Part shown: positions 1 through 6,768 of the stretch, in pieces | Position numbering within the stretch: position 1 is the first letter of the stretch | How the letters are laid out: every line of letters starts with the position of its first letter | Origin: Candidatus Copromonas faecavium (nom. illeg.) | GTDB taxonomy: Bacteria > Bacillota > Clostridia > Lachnospirales > Lachnospiraceae | DNA length: 37,613 nucleotides | Assembly: GCA_018712915.1 (NCBI GenBank) | Contig: DVGC01000012.1 | Span: 1-37,613 of the forward strand | Reading direction: 5' to 3' | The notes under the pieces: generated by a model | Database searches by the model: none | What the model saw: the letters and a program-made list of their open reading frames with translations, nothing else | What the model was told of the DNA's origin: nothing | Made by a program: the position numbers and the translations under genes

Positions 1-21
1 AAAAATAAGCGGCCTGCTTAT
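1..21 (-). terminator. Likely terminator of the AbiE operon (cut by window edge)
   Basis: Read on the minus strand, a 6-bp stem (ATAAGC/GCTTAT) with a 5-nt loop is followed by at least five T at the edge of the window. It lies 16 nt beyond the stop codon of the third AbiE-operon gene, where an intrinsic terminator is expected. The T-tract may continue outside the window. Confidence 0.6.
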
Positions 22-37
22 CACAGACCGCATCGGT

Positions 38-388
38 TTACTCTATATCAGTTTCCTCGTCCATATAAAAATCGAAATCTTCCTCACAATCATCTTCCAA
101 TTCAGCCAGCTCCATCCTGGGCAGAAACCGCATTTCATACTGTTCGATTGCCAAGGCTCGCACGGTGTCCCGCCGGTCTTTCATTCGCTTCTTCAGCCAC
201 GAAAGCTGTTCTTTGGATAATCGCCAGGGAAGGTTGACAAGCCGGGTAATCGCCATTTCTTCTGCCTGCTTTTCTAGCGGGAGCGCAGCACAGGTTTTAC
301 AGATATGCGCAGCATGGCCTTTGCCGGAAAATTTTACGTTTGCCTTGTACTCGCCACAGACCTTGCAGTAGTGTCCATGTTTTTTCAT
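38..388 (-). CDS. Small zinc-ribbon protein, third gene of AbiE operon
   Basis: Protein of 116 residues, family not recognised. Residues 8-33 carry two CxxC pairs (C8/C11 and C30/C33) with His25 and His28 between them, as in a treble-clef or zinc-ribbon fold. The middle is basic and helical, and the last 20 residues are strongly acidic. I chose the ATG at 388 because it overlaps the abiEii stop codon as ATGA and has GAGGG just upstream; an in-frame TTG at 403 would add five residues but lacks that logic. The ATGA junction implies translational coupling to the toxin gene. Textbook AbiE systems have two genes, so this may be an accessory, such as a modulator of the toxin or a nucleic-acid-binding partner. 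That role is inference; only the zinc-binding pattern and the coupling are visible. Confidence 0.75.
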   Translation of the reverse strand: MKKHGHYCKVCGEYKANVKFSGKGHAAHICKTCAALPLEKQAEEMAITRLVNLPWRLSKEQLSWLKKRMKDRRDTVRALAIEQYEMRFLPRMELAELEDDCEEDFDFYMDEETDIE

Positions 389-1233
389 ACCGTGCCCTCG
401 CAACGAGCGAACAGCTGTCGCACCGCAGCCATGACCGTATTCCAGCCAAGATCAGATGCATAGGAAAACTTTTTCTGATAGGCCGCCCACAAGTTCTGCA
501 TAACTGGGCTGGTTTCCACTTCGTCAAAGACTTCGGAGGCATCAGCCAAATGGCGCTCAGTGCCGCGCTTGTGAGCTGTCGCCAGCAGCGCGTCATGGAG
601 AATGTGCGGGTCCAGAGTACTGCCGTAAAGTTGTTGTAGGATGGCGATGTCATAAAAATCTCTCATACGGGTATTGGTCGTAGTCCGAGTGACAATGGTT
701 TCCAGCTTTTCGACCAGCACGGTCTCCAGGTTATAGGCCCACACATCAATGGATCGGTCCTCCAGCATGAGCTTAAAGCTGTACCGTACCTCTTTGGGAG
801 TAATGGCGTCGCCAGTGGAAATGTCGATTTTCAGCGGGGTACGCACTCCGTCAAAGAGCGTTGTTATCGTCACCCGGATGCCGGGATATTCTGCTTCATC
901 CATGATCTCAGAAATGCTTTTCACTTGAAAGGTGACGCCGTCATCAATGGGAACAGCGATGATTTCGGCCATCATGTTCTCCACATCCTCCACGCTGACG
1001 TTGGCATCCTTGACCGTTGCGTCCAGATCCATTGTGGAGCGGGCATCCAGGCCGACCATCGCGGCCACCAGCATCCCGCCTTTGAGAATAAATTTGTCCC
1101 GGTAGGACGAGAGAGAAATGCGTTCCAGAAAACGCTCCATCATATAGTTACGCATCAAAATTTGCGCATCCGCAGCATTTTTCTTTGACAAGTTGCGAAT
1201 CAAGTCTTTCAGCTGTTTGGCTGTCTTTATCAT
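385..1233 (-). CDS. abiEii: AbiEii/AbiGii family nucleotidyltransferase toxin
   Basis: Protein of 282 residues of the AbiEii (DUF1814) nucleotidyltransferase family, the toxin of type IV toxin-antitoxin and abortive-infection systems. Family members are GTP-binding or tRNA-modifying nucleotidyltransferases that arrest growth. The four family motifs are visible: KGG at 51-53 followed by R65-S-T-M-D69-L-D71 (metal-binding DxD), K135-I-D-I-S-T-G-D near 135-142, the lysine motif around K176, and R189-M-R-D-F-Y-D-I near 189-196. The start at 1233 overlaps the stop of abiEi (ATGA), so antitoxin and toxin are translationally coupled in the usual order. All key residues are present, so it is probably active. 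The downstream zinc-ribbon gene is coupled in the same way. Confidence 0.92.
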   Translation of the reverse strand: MIKTAKQLKDLIRNLSKKNAADAQILMRNYMMERFLERISLSSYRDKFILKGGMLVAAMVGLDARSTMDLDATVKDANVSVEDVENMMAEIIAVPIDDGVTFQVKSISEIMDEAEYPGIRVTITTLFDGVRTPLKIDISTGDAITPKEVRYSFKLMLEDRSIDVWAYNLETVLVEKLETIVTRTTTNTRMRDFYDIAILQQLYGSTLDPHILHDALLATAHKRGTERHLADASEVFDEVETSPVMQNLWAAYQKKFSYASDLGWNTVMAAVRQLFARCEGTV

Positions 1234-1832
1234 AGCAGTACCCCCAAATACTGACGTAAAATCTTCTCGACCCGGAACATCTTGGCATAGCGCAGCAGCG
1301 TCCGCAGGTCCTTGTCTCCGCGCCTGGCATACGTCTTTAGTGCCCCTTGGAATGTCTGCATCTCAATATGTCTCCGGCTGCGCAACACATCACAGATTGT
1401 CCGTTCCATATCATAGACCGGCACATCGTGACCGAAGGGGGTTTGTGCGGTTGTCAAGCCGACCTTGTGCAGCTCCGCCTTGATGGTAAAGACCTGGATG
1501 CCCTCACCTTTAAGCCGGGTGGGGTTGTACCCCGTTTTGACCGTGACAGAATAGACCAGCGGCTCCCGGTCGGTCAGGTCATGGAAAAACAGTGCCGTTT
1601 CATGGGAAAAAACCGCCTGCGGACAGCGAAGATGCAACAGATACATAGCGTCTACCCAGGCGTCCTTGGAAAGATAAATCCCATGCGCCGCCTGTTCCAG
1701 TCCACGAGACCGTACGAATTGATAAAAAACAGGTTTTGAGATCCCGGCCGCTAGGACCTGCCCAGTGCGCAGCATCCCATCCTGGTGTTCGAGCAGCTGA
1801 TCCAGTTGTTGGAATTGGTTCATGTTCTTCAT
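1230..1832 (-). CDS. abiEi: AbiEi-type antitoxin / transcriptional repressor
   Basis: Protein of 200 residues. The N-terminal ~60 residues form a winged-helix segment, and the rest matches the AbiEi C-terminal antitoxin region (conserved block F-S-H-E-T-A-L-F-F-H around residue 96; T-I-C-D near 145). In known AbiE systems AbiEi represses the operon through inverted repeats in the promoter and neutralises AbiEii without forming a stable complex. Here a 13-bp inverted repeat flanks the -10 box directly upstream, which fits autorepression. The gene is first in the operon and is joined to abiEii by an ATGA overlap. The assigned start is the ATG at 1832; an ATG three codons further in (1823) is a possible alternative. 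Confidence 0.88.
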   Translation of the reverse strand: MKNMNQFQQLDQLLEHQDGMLRTGQVLAAGISKPVFYQFVRSRGLEQAAHGIYLSKDAWVDAMYLLHLRCPQAVFSHETALFFHDLTDREPLVYSVTVKTGYNPTRLKGEGIQVFTIKAELHKVGLTTAQTPFGHDVPVYDMERTICDVLRSRRHIEMQTFQGALKTYARRGDKDLRTLLRYAKMFRVEKILRQYLGVLL

Positions 1833-1836
1833 CTTC

Positions 1837-1878
1837 CTTTCATACTAATATTATATACAAAATTAGCATGAAAGTAAA
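1837..1878 (-). promoter_or_regulatory. AbiE operon promoter embedded in an inverted-repeat operator
   Basis: On the minus strand a TATAAT -10 box (1850-1855) stands 17 nt from TTTACT (1873-1878). The two arms of a 13-bp inverted repeat, at 1837-1849 and 1862-1874, match at 12 of 13 positions and enclose the -10 box. A dimeric repressor bound here would cover the promoter. AbiEi proteins are known to bind inverted repeats in their own promoters, so AbiEi is the obvious candidate ligand. Confidence 0.75.
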
Positions 1879-1881
1879 GTC

Positions 1882-1926
1882 AAAAAAAGAGGAACTACTG
1901 CACTAATTATTTAGTGCGGCAGCTCC
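1882..1926 (-). terminator. Intrinsic terminator of the macrodomain-sirtuin operon
   Basis: A 16-bp stem (1891-1906 with 1911-1926; 13 Watson-Crick pairs, the remainder G-U wobbles) with a 4-nt loop is followed on the minus strand by TCTTTTTTT. It lies 29 nt after the sirtuin stop codon and ends just before the -35 box of the AbiE promoter, so the two operons are insulated with almost no spare DNA. Confidence 0.85.
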
Positions 1927-1954
1927 CCATAAGAAATAGACTTGTTATTCAATT

Positions 1955-2830
1955 TTACTGAGCTTCTAACGCAGTCAGAATATCTCCGATGTCTCCATTC
2001 ACACAAATAGATTTTCTTTTAATCTCATCGGGTGCGTACGCTTCACCATAATTTAGGCAGGCATACGTCGCGTCCGGCCAATCATGCGTCATCCGCCAAA
2101 AGCTGTACTTTACTATGCCCGGAGTATTCATCCCAGTCCCCAGATCCAAAAGCAGCATTCTGGTGTTCTGATGGCGGCGCAGGAACTGGGAATACCGCTC
2201 AGAAGCCTGGTGCCAGCCCTCATCCTCAACAAAGGTATCATCACAGCGCAGGTTCATGGTCATAGGGCTCCCGCACTTTGGACAGCGGGGAATCAGCTCT
2301 GTGGGAATCCGCATATCCTTCTGCTCTTTTACCATCTTTAAAACCGTCTCCCGGTTATCATAAGTTCCCTGATGGCAGGGTTTTGAACACTGCCAGAGTC
2401 CATAGTCTCCCTGGGTGTAAAACAGCCGTTTTTTATCAAATCCTGCTTTCTGAAAGCAATGATCCACATTGGTCGTCAGAACAAAGTAATCCTTTTCCTT
2501 CACCAGGTTTAACAGCTCCTGATAGACTGGATTCGGTGCATCCACATAACGGTTTAAGTATATCTGCCGGCTCCACCATGCCCAATACTCCTCCAGGGAA
2601 GAAAAGGGATAAAAGCCTCCGGAATACATGTCGCGGATTCCATATTTTTCCGCAAAATCTCCAAAATGTTCCTGAAACCGCTCTCCGCTGTAGGTAAAGC
2701 CGGCAGAAGCAGACAGACCGGAACCGGCTCCGATGAGGATGGTTTCCGCCTGCTTCAGTTCATCCCTTAACCGCTTCGTTTCCTCCAAGCAGTCTTTCGT
2801 ATAATTCCCTGTCCAGCTCCTTGAAAACAT
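1955..2830 (-). CDS. sirTM: Class M sirtuin (SirTM), protein ADP-ribosyltransferase
   Basis: Protein of 291 residues of the macrodomain-linked class M sirtuins, which transfer ADP-ribose from NAD+ to protein rather than deacetylating it. Visible: the NAD-binding loop G34-A-G-S-G-L-S; T-T-N121-V-D; and Y-T-Q140-G-D-Y, where this subclass has Gln instead of the deacetylase His. A zinc site is formed by C148, C152, C183 and C186, and G-T-G-M-N follows near 231. The start at 2830 has a clear AAGGTGA ribosome site, so the gene overlaps the end of the macrodomain gene by 71 nt in another frame. In staphylococci and streptococci the pair sits with GcvH-L and LplA2 genes, but neither is present here. 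The target is therefore unknown; the chemistry is inferred from family features. Confidence 0.9.
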   Translation of the reverse strand: MFSRSWTGNYTKDCLEETKRLRDELKQAETILIGAGSGLSASAGFTYSGERFQEHFGDFAEKYGIRDMYSGGFYPFSSLEEYWAWWSRQIYLNRYVDAPNPVYQELLNLVKEKDYFVLTTNVDHCFQKAGFDKKRLFYTQGDYGLWQCSKPCHQGTYDNRETVLKMVKEQKDMRIPTELIPRCPKCGSPMTMNLRCDDTFVEDEGWHQASERYSQFLRRHQNTRMLLLDLGTGMNTPGIVKYSFWRMTHDWPDATYACLNYGEAYAPDEIKRKSICVNGDIGDILTALEAQ

Positions 2831-3554
2831 TAAAAATCACCTTTCTCACACTGGTTTTCTGCTCCATAAATTCCTTCACGGTTCTTACGGCAATTTCTGC
2901 CGCACGGTCATTGGGAAAATGAAACTCTCCCGTGGAAATACAGCAGAAGGCCACGCTTTCCAGCCCATTCTCAGCCGCCAGAGAAAGGCAGGAGCGGTAA
3001 CAGGACGCCAGCCTTTCGCAGTCCTCCTCAGAAAGTCTCCCCGTGACGACAGGTCCTACCGTATGCAGAATATACCGGCAGGGCAAATTAAAGCCGGGCG
3101 TTATCTTTGCCCCTCCTACCGGCTCTTCATGTCCCTGCCGGGCCATCATCTTTCCACAGGCGATCCGCAGCTCAATCCCCGCAAAGGTATGGATTGCATT
3201 GTCAATGCAGCGGTGATTGGGGATATAGCAGCCGGTCATTCCGCTGTTGGCCGCATTGACAATGGCATCACAGCGCAGCGTGGTAATATCGCCCTGCCAG
3301 AGATAAAGTCCTTCCTGCACCGGAGTCAGATCCTCTACGTCCGTAATTCCCTTTTTTTCTGTCTCTTCCCTCAAATACGCATCCTGAACTTTCAGAAATT
3401 CTGCATGGATATTTTTCGGCGGCCGGATGTTCATCAGCCCCCTCAATAACAGCTTCTGATTCTCGGAATCTTCCGGGATCGGAACGGACGAATATTCGGG
3501 ATTTTCAGCCAGAAGCTCCCGGATCAAAAACATTCTTTTCTCTGACTGGGTCAT
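2760..3554 (-). CDS. Zinc-type macrodomain protein-ADP-ribose hydrolase
   Basis: Protein of 264 residues. A ~75-residue helical N-terminal extension precedes the macrodomain, which shows G88-D-I, N100-A-A-N-S, and the loop I206-S-T-G-E-F-H-F-P. The segment after N-A-A-N-S has a C-x4-H-x-C arrangement (C109, H114, C116), as in the zinc-containing macrodomains that partner SirTM and remove ADP-ribose from protein. The start at 3554 is preceded by AAAAGGAGG at good spacing. It is the first gene of a two-gene unit with the sirtuin; the 71-nt overlap implies tight co-expression of eraser and writer. The unit ends at a strong terminator. Confidence 0.9.
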   Translation of the reverse strand: MTQSEKRMFLIRELLAENPEYSSVPIPEDSENQKLLLRGLMNIRPPKNIHAEFLKVQDAYLREETEKKGITDVEDLTPVQEGLYLWQGDITTLRCDAIVNAANSGMTGCYIPNHRCIDNAIHTFAGIELRIACGKMMARQGHEEPVGGAKITPGFNLPCRYILHTVGPVVTGRLSEEDCERLASCYRSCLSLAAENGLESVAFCCISTGEFHFPNDRAAEIAVRTVKEFMEQKTSVRKVIFNVFKELDRELYERLLGGNEAVKG

Positions 3555-3653
3555 GGTTCTCTCCTCCTTTTATGGCTGCAAATATATGTCCCATGCTCAC
3601 AGGAGCCGGGTTCCTTTCCCAGCTCATGCAGTCACCTTTGATACCGCGTTCTT

Positions 3654-4049
3654 TTAAAATTCATACGGCGGATTTCCGGAAAAATCAGCGATAACACCAT
3701 GAGGCTCTTCCAGATAAAACACTTCAAAAATCGGGTTTTCTGCTGTCTGATACTGTCCCTTGACAATGGGATTGGCTATGCACATTTCCTTGACTGCCAT
3801 ATTGTTTTCAAAAACTGCCTTTCCATGAAGGCGAATCCATGCGTAAGAAGGGCTGGAAACCGATACCTCCACATAGGGGTTGGCCTGCATATCTTTATAG
3901 ACATCCTTCTGATTGTTGGTACAGAACCAAAGCTTTCCGTCCATTTCCCCGGCAAACATGAACGGGCGGCATTTTGCCTTTCCGTCACGGCCGACCGTTG
4001 CCAGATACTGAACCGGGTTTTCCTTCAAAAATGCAATTACTTTTTCCAT
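3654..4049 (-). CDS. Pyridoxamine 5'-phosphate oxidase family (FMN split-barrel) protein
   Basis: Protein of 131 residues, the usual size for a single split-barrel flavin-binding domain. The N-terminal block Y-L-A-T-V-G-R-D-G-K-A-K-C-R-P-F and the segment L-W-F-C-T-N-N-Q-K-D-V-Y are typical of small clostridial PNPOx-like proteins, which bind FMN or F420 and act as reductases of unknown substrate rather than as PdxH. The ATG at 4049 was chosen because GGAGG lies 7 nt upstream; an in-frame upstream ATG at 4091 lacks this. A palindrome and a promoter-like pair lie ~120-150 nt upstream, so expression may be regulated separately from its neighbours. Confidence 0.85.
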   Translation of the reverse strand: MEKVIAFLKENPVQYLATVGRDGKAKCRPFMFAGEMDGKLWFCTNNQKDVYKDMQANPYVEVSVSSPSYAWIRLHGKAVFENNMAVKEMCIANPIVKGQYQTAENPIFEVFYLEEPHGVIADFSGNPPYEF

Positions 4050-4361
4050 GATGTTTCCTCCTGTTTCTTCCTTTTCGTGTTTGATTTTCACATTTCCTGT
4101 TTTTTCTCACTGGCTTTTTTATGAAGCCGTTATCATCCGGGCGCTGTACCCTTCGATGGTTTTATTGTAGCAGGAGGAAAATGGATTGGAAAGTACGCAC
4201 AATATTGTGGTATAGTTACCGGAAGGAAACCATGCTCCGAAGCGGTGTTCTTCCACCGGAAGAACCTTTCATCCCACGGCAAGCTTCTCTCCTGGCACGG
4301 CTGCCTTGGAAGCTGATCCCCCTTTCACGCGAGAACATACCCCGGAATGTCCCATGAAATC
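4050..4361. other. Intergenic region with operator-like palindrome, no gene seen
   Basis: No convincing gene is present. The short plus-strand open frame starting at 4121 has no recognisable domain and no fitting ribosome site. The stretch holds the presumed promoter of the PNPOx-like gene and a 12-bp palindrome, both listed separately. A terminator for the amidotransferase pair lies at its right border. Confidence 0.6.
4164..4209 (-). promoter_or_regulatory. Putative promoter and 12-bp palindromic operator of the PNPOx-like gene
   Basis: On the minus strand TTTCCA (4187-4192) and TACAAT (4164-4169) are 17 nt apart. A perfect palindrome, CACAATATTGTG, occupies 4198-4209 immediately upstream of the -35 box. 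The leader to the start codon would be about 105-110 nt. No regulator gene lies next to it, so the ligand is unknown. Confidence 0.45.
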
Positions 4362-4408
4362 AAAAAGACCCTCCCCTCCGTGCGTTTACGGCAAAGAAGG
4401 GAAGGGCC
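4362..4408 (-). terminator. Intrinsic terminator of the amidotransferase pair
   Basis: Immediately after the stop codon at 4415 a GC-rich stem forms between 4396-4408 and 4367-4378, with G-U tolerance. It is followed on the minus strand by five T. Confidence 0.75.
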
Positions 4409-4414
4409 AGGTAA

Positions 4415-5107
4415 TTACTGCCTGCAGCGTTCCACAAACCACTGAAATAAGGGTGTGAAATCCGGTCCCATGGGAGGCTCCGGAACATCTCCGCGCATCC
4501 GTTCCGGATGGAACTGGGTGGCCCAGATTGGCAGAGACTTGTGCTCCACCGCCTCGATGATTCCATCCGGCGACCAGGCCGTCGCCTTCAGATCCGGCGC
4601 CAGATCCACAATGGCATTGTTATGGCGGCTATTAACATAAAACTCCTCTCCAAACAATTCTCTCAGAATGGAGCCGGGCTCCGTTTTAATCGTATGAGAC
4701 GTCATCATATGTTCCACACCCGTTTCATACTTAAAGTTGGTATTCACTGTTCCGCCTAAAAACAGATTGATGATCTGCTGTCCCAGACAGATGCCGAGAA
4801 TCGGCTTTCCTGCGTCTTTGAACGCCTGAAACAGTTTTTTGTCAAGAATCACCCGGGCCGGCTGGCCCACCCGCTCCAGGCGATCCTTTAATTCCAGTCT
4901 GGGGCAGTAGGAAAAACTTCCCGTGAGAATGAGTCCGTCACAGATCGCCGCATAATCCTCGGCGCTGTCGTCTTCCGCACAAAGGACAGGAGCGCCGCCT
5001 GCAGCTCCCACCGCATGAACATAGGTCTTATTGATTCCCCAGCTGTTCTCCTCGAAAGTTTTATCAAATGCCGGGCCGCCGTTGATTAAAATCACTGGTT
5101 TACGCAT
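4415..5107 (-). CDS. Class I glutamine amidotransferase-like hydrolase (peptidase C26)
   Basis: Protein of 230 residues of the gamma-glutamyl-gamma-aminobutyrate hydrolase (PuuD-like) family, which cleaves gamma-glutamyl bonds. The catalytic set is complete: nucleophile C107 in G-I-C-L-G-Q, and H200-P-E202 in the C-terminal F-H-P-E motif. The glycine-rich strand L-I-L-T-G-S replaces the usual G-G-x-D-I oxyanion region. The start at 5107 has GGAAGG upstream and overlaps the preceding paralogue by 8 nt, so both are co-translated. The substrate cannot be read from sequence; no puu or gab genes are adjacent. Compared with its partner, this is the catalytically competent copy. Confidence 0.87.
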   Translation of the reverse strand: MRKPVILINGGPAFDKTFEENSWGINKTYVHAVGAAGGAPVLCAEDDSAEDYAAICDGLILTGSFSYCPRLELKDRLERVGQPARVILDKKLFQAFKDAGKPILGICLGQQIINLFLGGTVNTNFKYETGVEHMMTSHTIKTEPGSILRELFGEEFYVNSRHNNAIVDLAPDLKATAWSPDGIIEAVEHKSLPIWATQFHPERMRGDVPEPPMGPDFTPLFQWFVERCRQ

Positions 5108-5864
5108 GGTGCCTTCCTTCCCCGATCATGGAAACAAACATCCGGAACACGGATACATCCCGCTGAAATCCGTCGCTTTCATGCTCCGGATGCCACTGGA
5201 TGCCAATAACCGGCATAAATTCATGTTCAAACGCCTCTATTACTCCGTCTTCACTGTATGCGGCTGCACGCAGTCCTTCTCCCAGCTTATATGCCGCCTG
5301 ATGGTGGAAGCTGTTGACCATGGTTTCCGTTCCCAGAACTTTTGCCAGGCGGCTGTTCTGCTCCAGCGTAATCTTATGCACCCCGTTTTTATGGGTAAAC
5401 ACCCCGGGTGTTCCATCAAGAACCGAATACGTATTTCCAAAAAAATCCGTTACGCCGCAGTCAGCCGTCAGGTGAGGCTTGATATTCCTGATCAGCGTAC
5501 CGCCCAGAGCCACGTTGATAACCTGGGCGCCGCGTCCGATTCCAAACACCGGTTTTTTCGCCTTTAAAAAAGCCTCACACAGCGCAAAATCCAGATCATC
5601 CCTGGTATTGCTGAACGATGCAATTTCCGACGAATCCGTGAAATACTGGCCGTAGCGGGCCATATGTATATCCGGACCTCCGGGGATCAGAAGGGCATCC
5701 GCATATTCCGCATACGTCTCCACCGCCCGGAAATCCCCTGCGCCCACGGGAACCCCTCCGGCTTCCCGGATGCAGCGGCCATATTCCTTCTCCATAATAA
5801 ACACGTTGCCAAAGGCGTCGTTGACATCCTCAGGCGCAATCAAAACCACAGGTTTCCTTTCCAT
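5100..5864 (-). CDS. Amidotransferase-like paralogue lacking the catalytic cysteine
   Basis: Protein of 254 residues in the same C26 family as the gene downstream. It keeps the fold signatures L-I-P-G-G-P-D-I, the conserved G-R-G-A-Q-V-I-N-V-A-L-G-G, and W-H225-P-E227. The nucleophile elbow, however, reads G-I-G-R-G instead of G-I-C-R-G: the codon is GGA at residue 110, so the essential Cys is Gly. Hydrolysis by the normal mechanism should be impossible. The ATG at 5864 follows AAAGGTAGGTG; an upstream ATG at 5888 would add eight residues. The 8-nt overlap with the intact paralogue suggests a heteromeric pair, with this one as a regulatory or binding subunit. The substitution is seen directly; the role is inference. 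Confidence 0.85.
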   Translation of the reverse strand: MERKPVVLIAPEDVNDAFGNVFIMEKEYGRCIREAGGVPVGAGDFRAVETYAEYADALLIPGGPDIHMARYGQYFTDSSEIASFSNTRDDLDFALCEAFLKAKKPVFGIGRGAQVINVALGGTLIRNIKPHLTADCGVTDFFGNTYSVLDGTPGVFTHKNGVHKITLEQNSRLAKVLGTETMVNSFHHQAAYKLGEGLRAAAYSEDGVIEAFEHEFMPVIGIQWHPEHESDGFQRDVSVFRMFVSMIGEGRHHA

Positions 5865-6303
5865 ATCGCACCTACCTTTCTTTTGCATAAAAAGATCCTA
5901 ATCCGCCACGCCGGTTTTGTCAAGGAAACGGGCCCGTGAAATCATACGGCGCCGTTTCGCAGGACCATGGCCAGGCATTCGCTCCTGTCCGCAGCTTTCC
6001 GGCTTCTTTTCCTTACCGGTTCCCGGCGTCCCCTCTCTCAGATTTTTCCTTCCTTTTTCCCGGACTCTTTTCCTGATCCCTTTCCCCGCGTTTTTCCTGC
6101 AGCTTCTCCCTCAGTTTCCAGAAAAGCTCCAGCGCCATTCGATTTGCAATCTGTCCCACAATTTCTCCCTGTTCTCCTTCGTTTCCTGTTTTTCTGCGTG
6201 TTTTACGTTCTCTTTTCCGAAATATTCTGCCAGAGCCACAGCCTGTAACCGACACCTGCCATCCGCCATACGCAGAAAAACTCCTCAGGCTTTTTTCGCC
6301 CTT
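5865..6303. repeat. Pyrimidine-rich intergenic region, no gene seen
   Basis: About 440 nt separate the GNAT pair from the amidotransferase pair. From roughly 6010 to 6215 the plus strand is dominated by C/T runs (repeated TTTTCC, TTCCTG and CCCTTT words), so the minus strand is purine-rich. Open frames on both strands are low-complexity (Arg/Lys/Glu or Phe/Ser/Leu) and look like by-products of that composition. No promoter or terminator could be assigned with confidence. Confidence 0.55.
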
Positions 6304-6768
6304 CTATTCCTCCTGCTTCTTTCCGGAAAGCTCCATCTGAAAATACACCATGTCCTTCAGCAGCACACCGGCCTCATAAATGGGATGATCATAATGATCC
6401 AAAAAGAAATTCTTCACCGTATGAGACCGGGAAAAGCCGCAGGACTCATAAAAGGGAACTGTAAGGGGGCTGTCTCCCGTACCTGCCTGAAGGATCTGAT
6501 ACCGGCCTCCATAACACTTCTGAAGGAACCGGATTACAGCCCTCCCATAGCCCTTTCGCTGAGTCTCCGGACGGACCGCCAGATTTTTAAGCTCCAGAAT
6601 CCCATTTCCTTCATCCGTCACCACACAGACTGCCTGGACTCCCTGATCCATTAGAACATACAGCTCTCCCCGTTCCAGATACCGGTCAATCATACTCTCC
6701 TGCTCATCAGCCAGAAGCAAAAGCTCCAAATATGCTTTTTTGTTTTCCGTAATCTTAACAAACTCCAT
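6304..6768 (-). CDS. GNAT family N-acetyltransferase (1)
   Basis: Protein of 154 residues with the acetyl-CoA binding motif R-P-E-T-Q-R-K-G-Y-G-R in the middle and F-Y-E-S-C-G-F near residue 108. This is the classic GNAT layout. The start at 6768 (M-E-F-V-K-I-T) was preferred: AGAGG lies upstream, and the longer frame only reaches into the preceding gene. It overlaps the end of the other GNAT gene by 14 nt, so the two are co-translated. The substrate is unknown. It ends in a TAG stop, showing that amber is an ordinary terminator here. Confidence 0.85.
   Translation of the reverse strand: MEFVKITENKKAYLELLLLADEQESMIDRYLERGELYVLMDQGVQAVCVVTDEGNGILELKNLAVRPETQRKGYGRAVIRFLQKCYGGRYQILQAGTGDSPLTVPFYESCGFSRSHTVKNFFLDHYDHPIYEAGVLLKDMVYFQMELSGKKQEE

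Noticed and set aside
1955-2830. Sirtuin as an ordinary protein deacetylase (CobB/Sir2)
   Set aside because: The catalytic His is replaced by the T-Q-G-D-Y signature, and it is paired with a zinc macrodomain, which fits class M ADP-ribosyltransferases.
4121-4357. Plus-strand open frame of 78 codons
   Set aside because: No recognisable domain, no ribosome site at its start, and it runs through the promoter region of the PNPOx-like gene.
6013-6255. Minus-strand Arg/Lys/Glu-rich open frame of 80 codons
   Set aside because: Composition follows directly from purine-rich repeat DNA; no ribosome site or domain was seen.
5917-6654. Plus-strand open frame of 245 codons
   Set aside because: Its sequence is Phe/Ser/Pro/Leu-rich low complexity from the pyrimidine tract, and it runs antisense into the GNAT gene.
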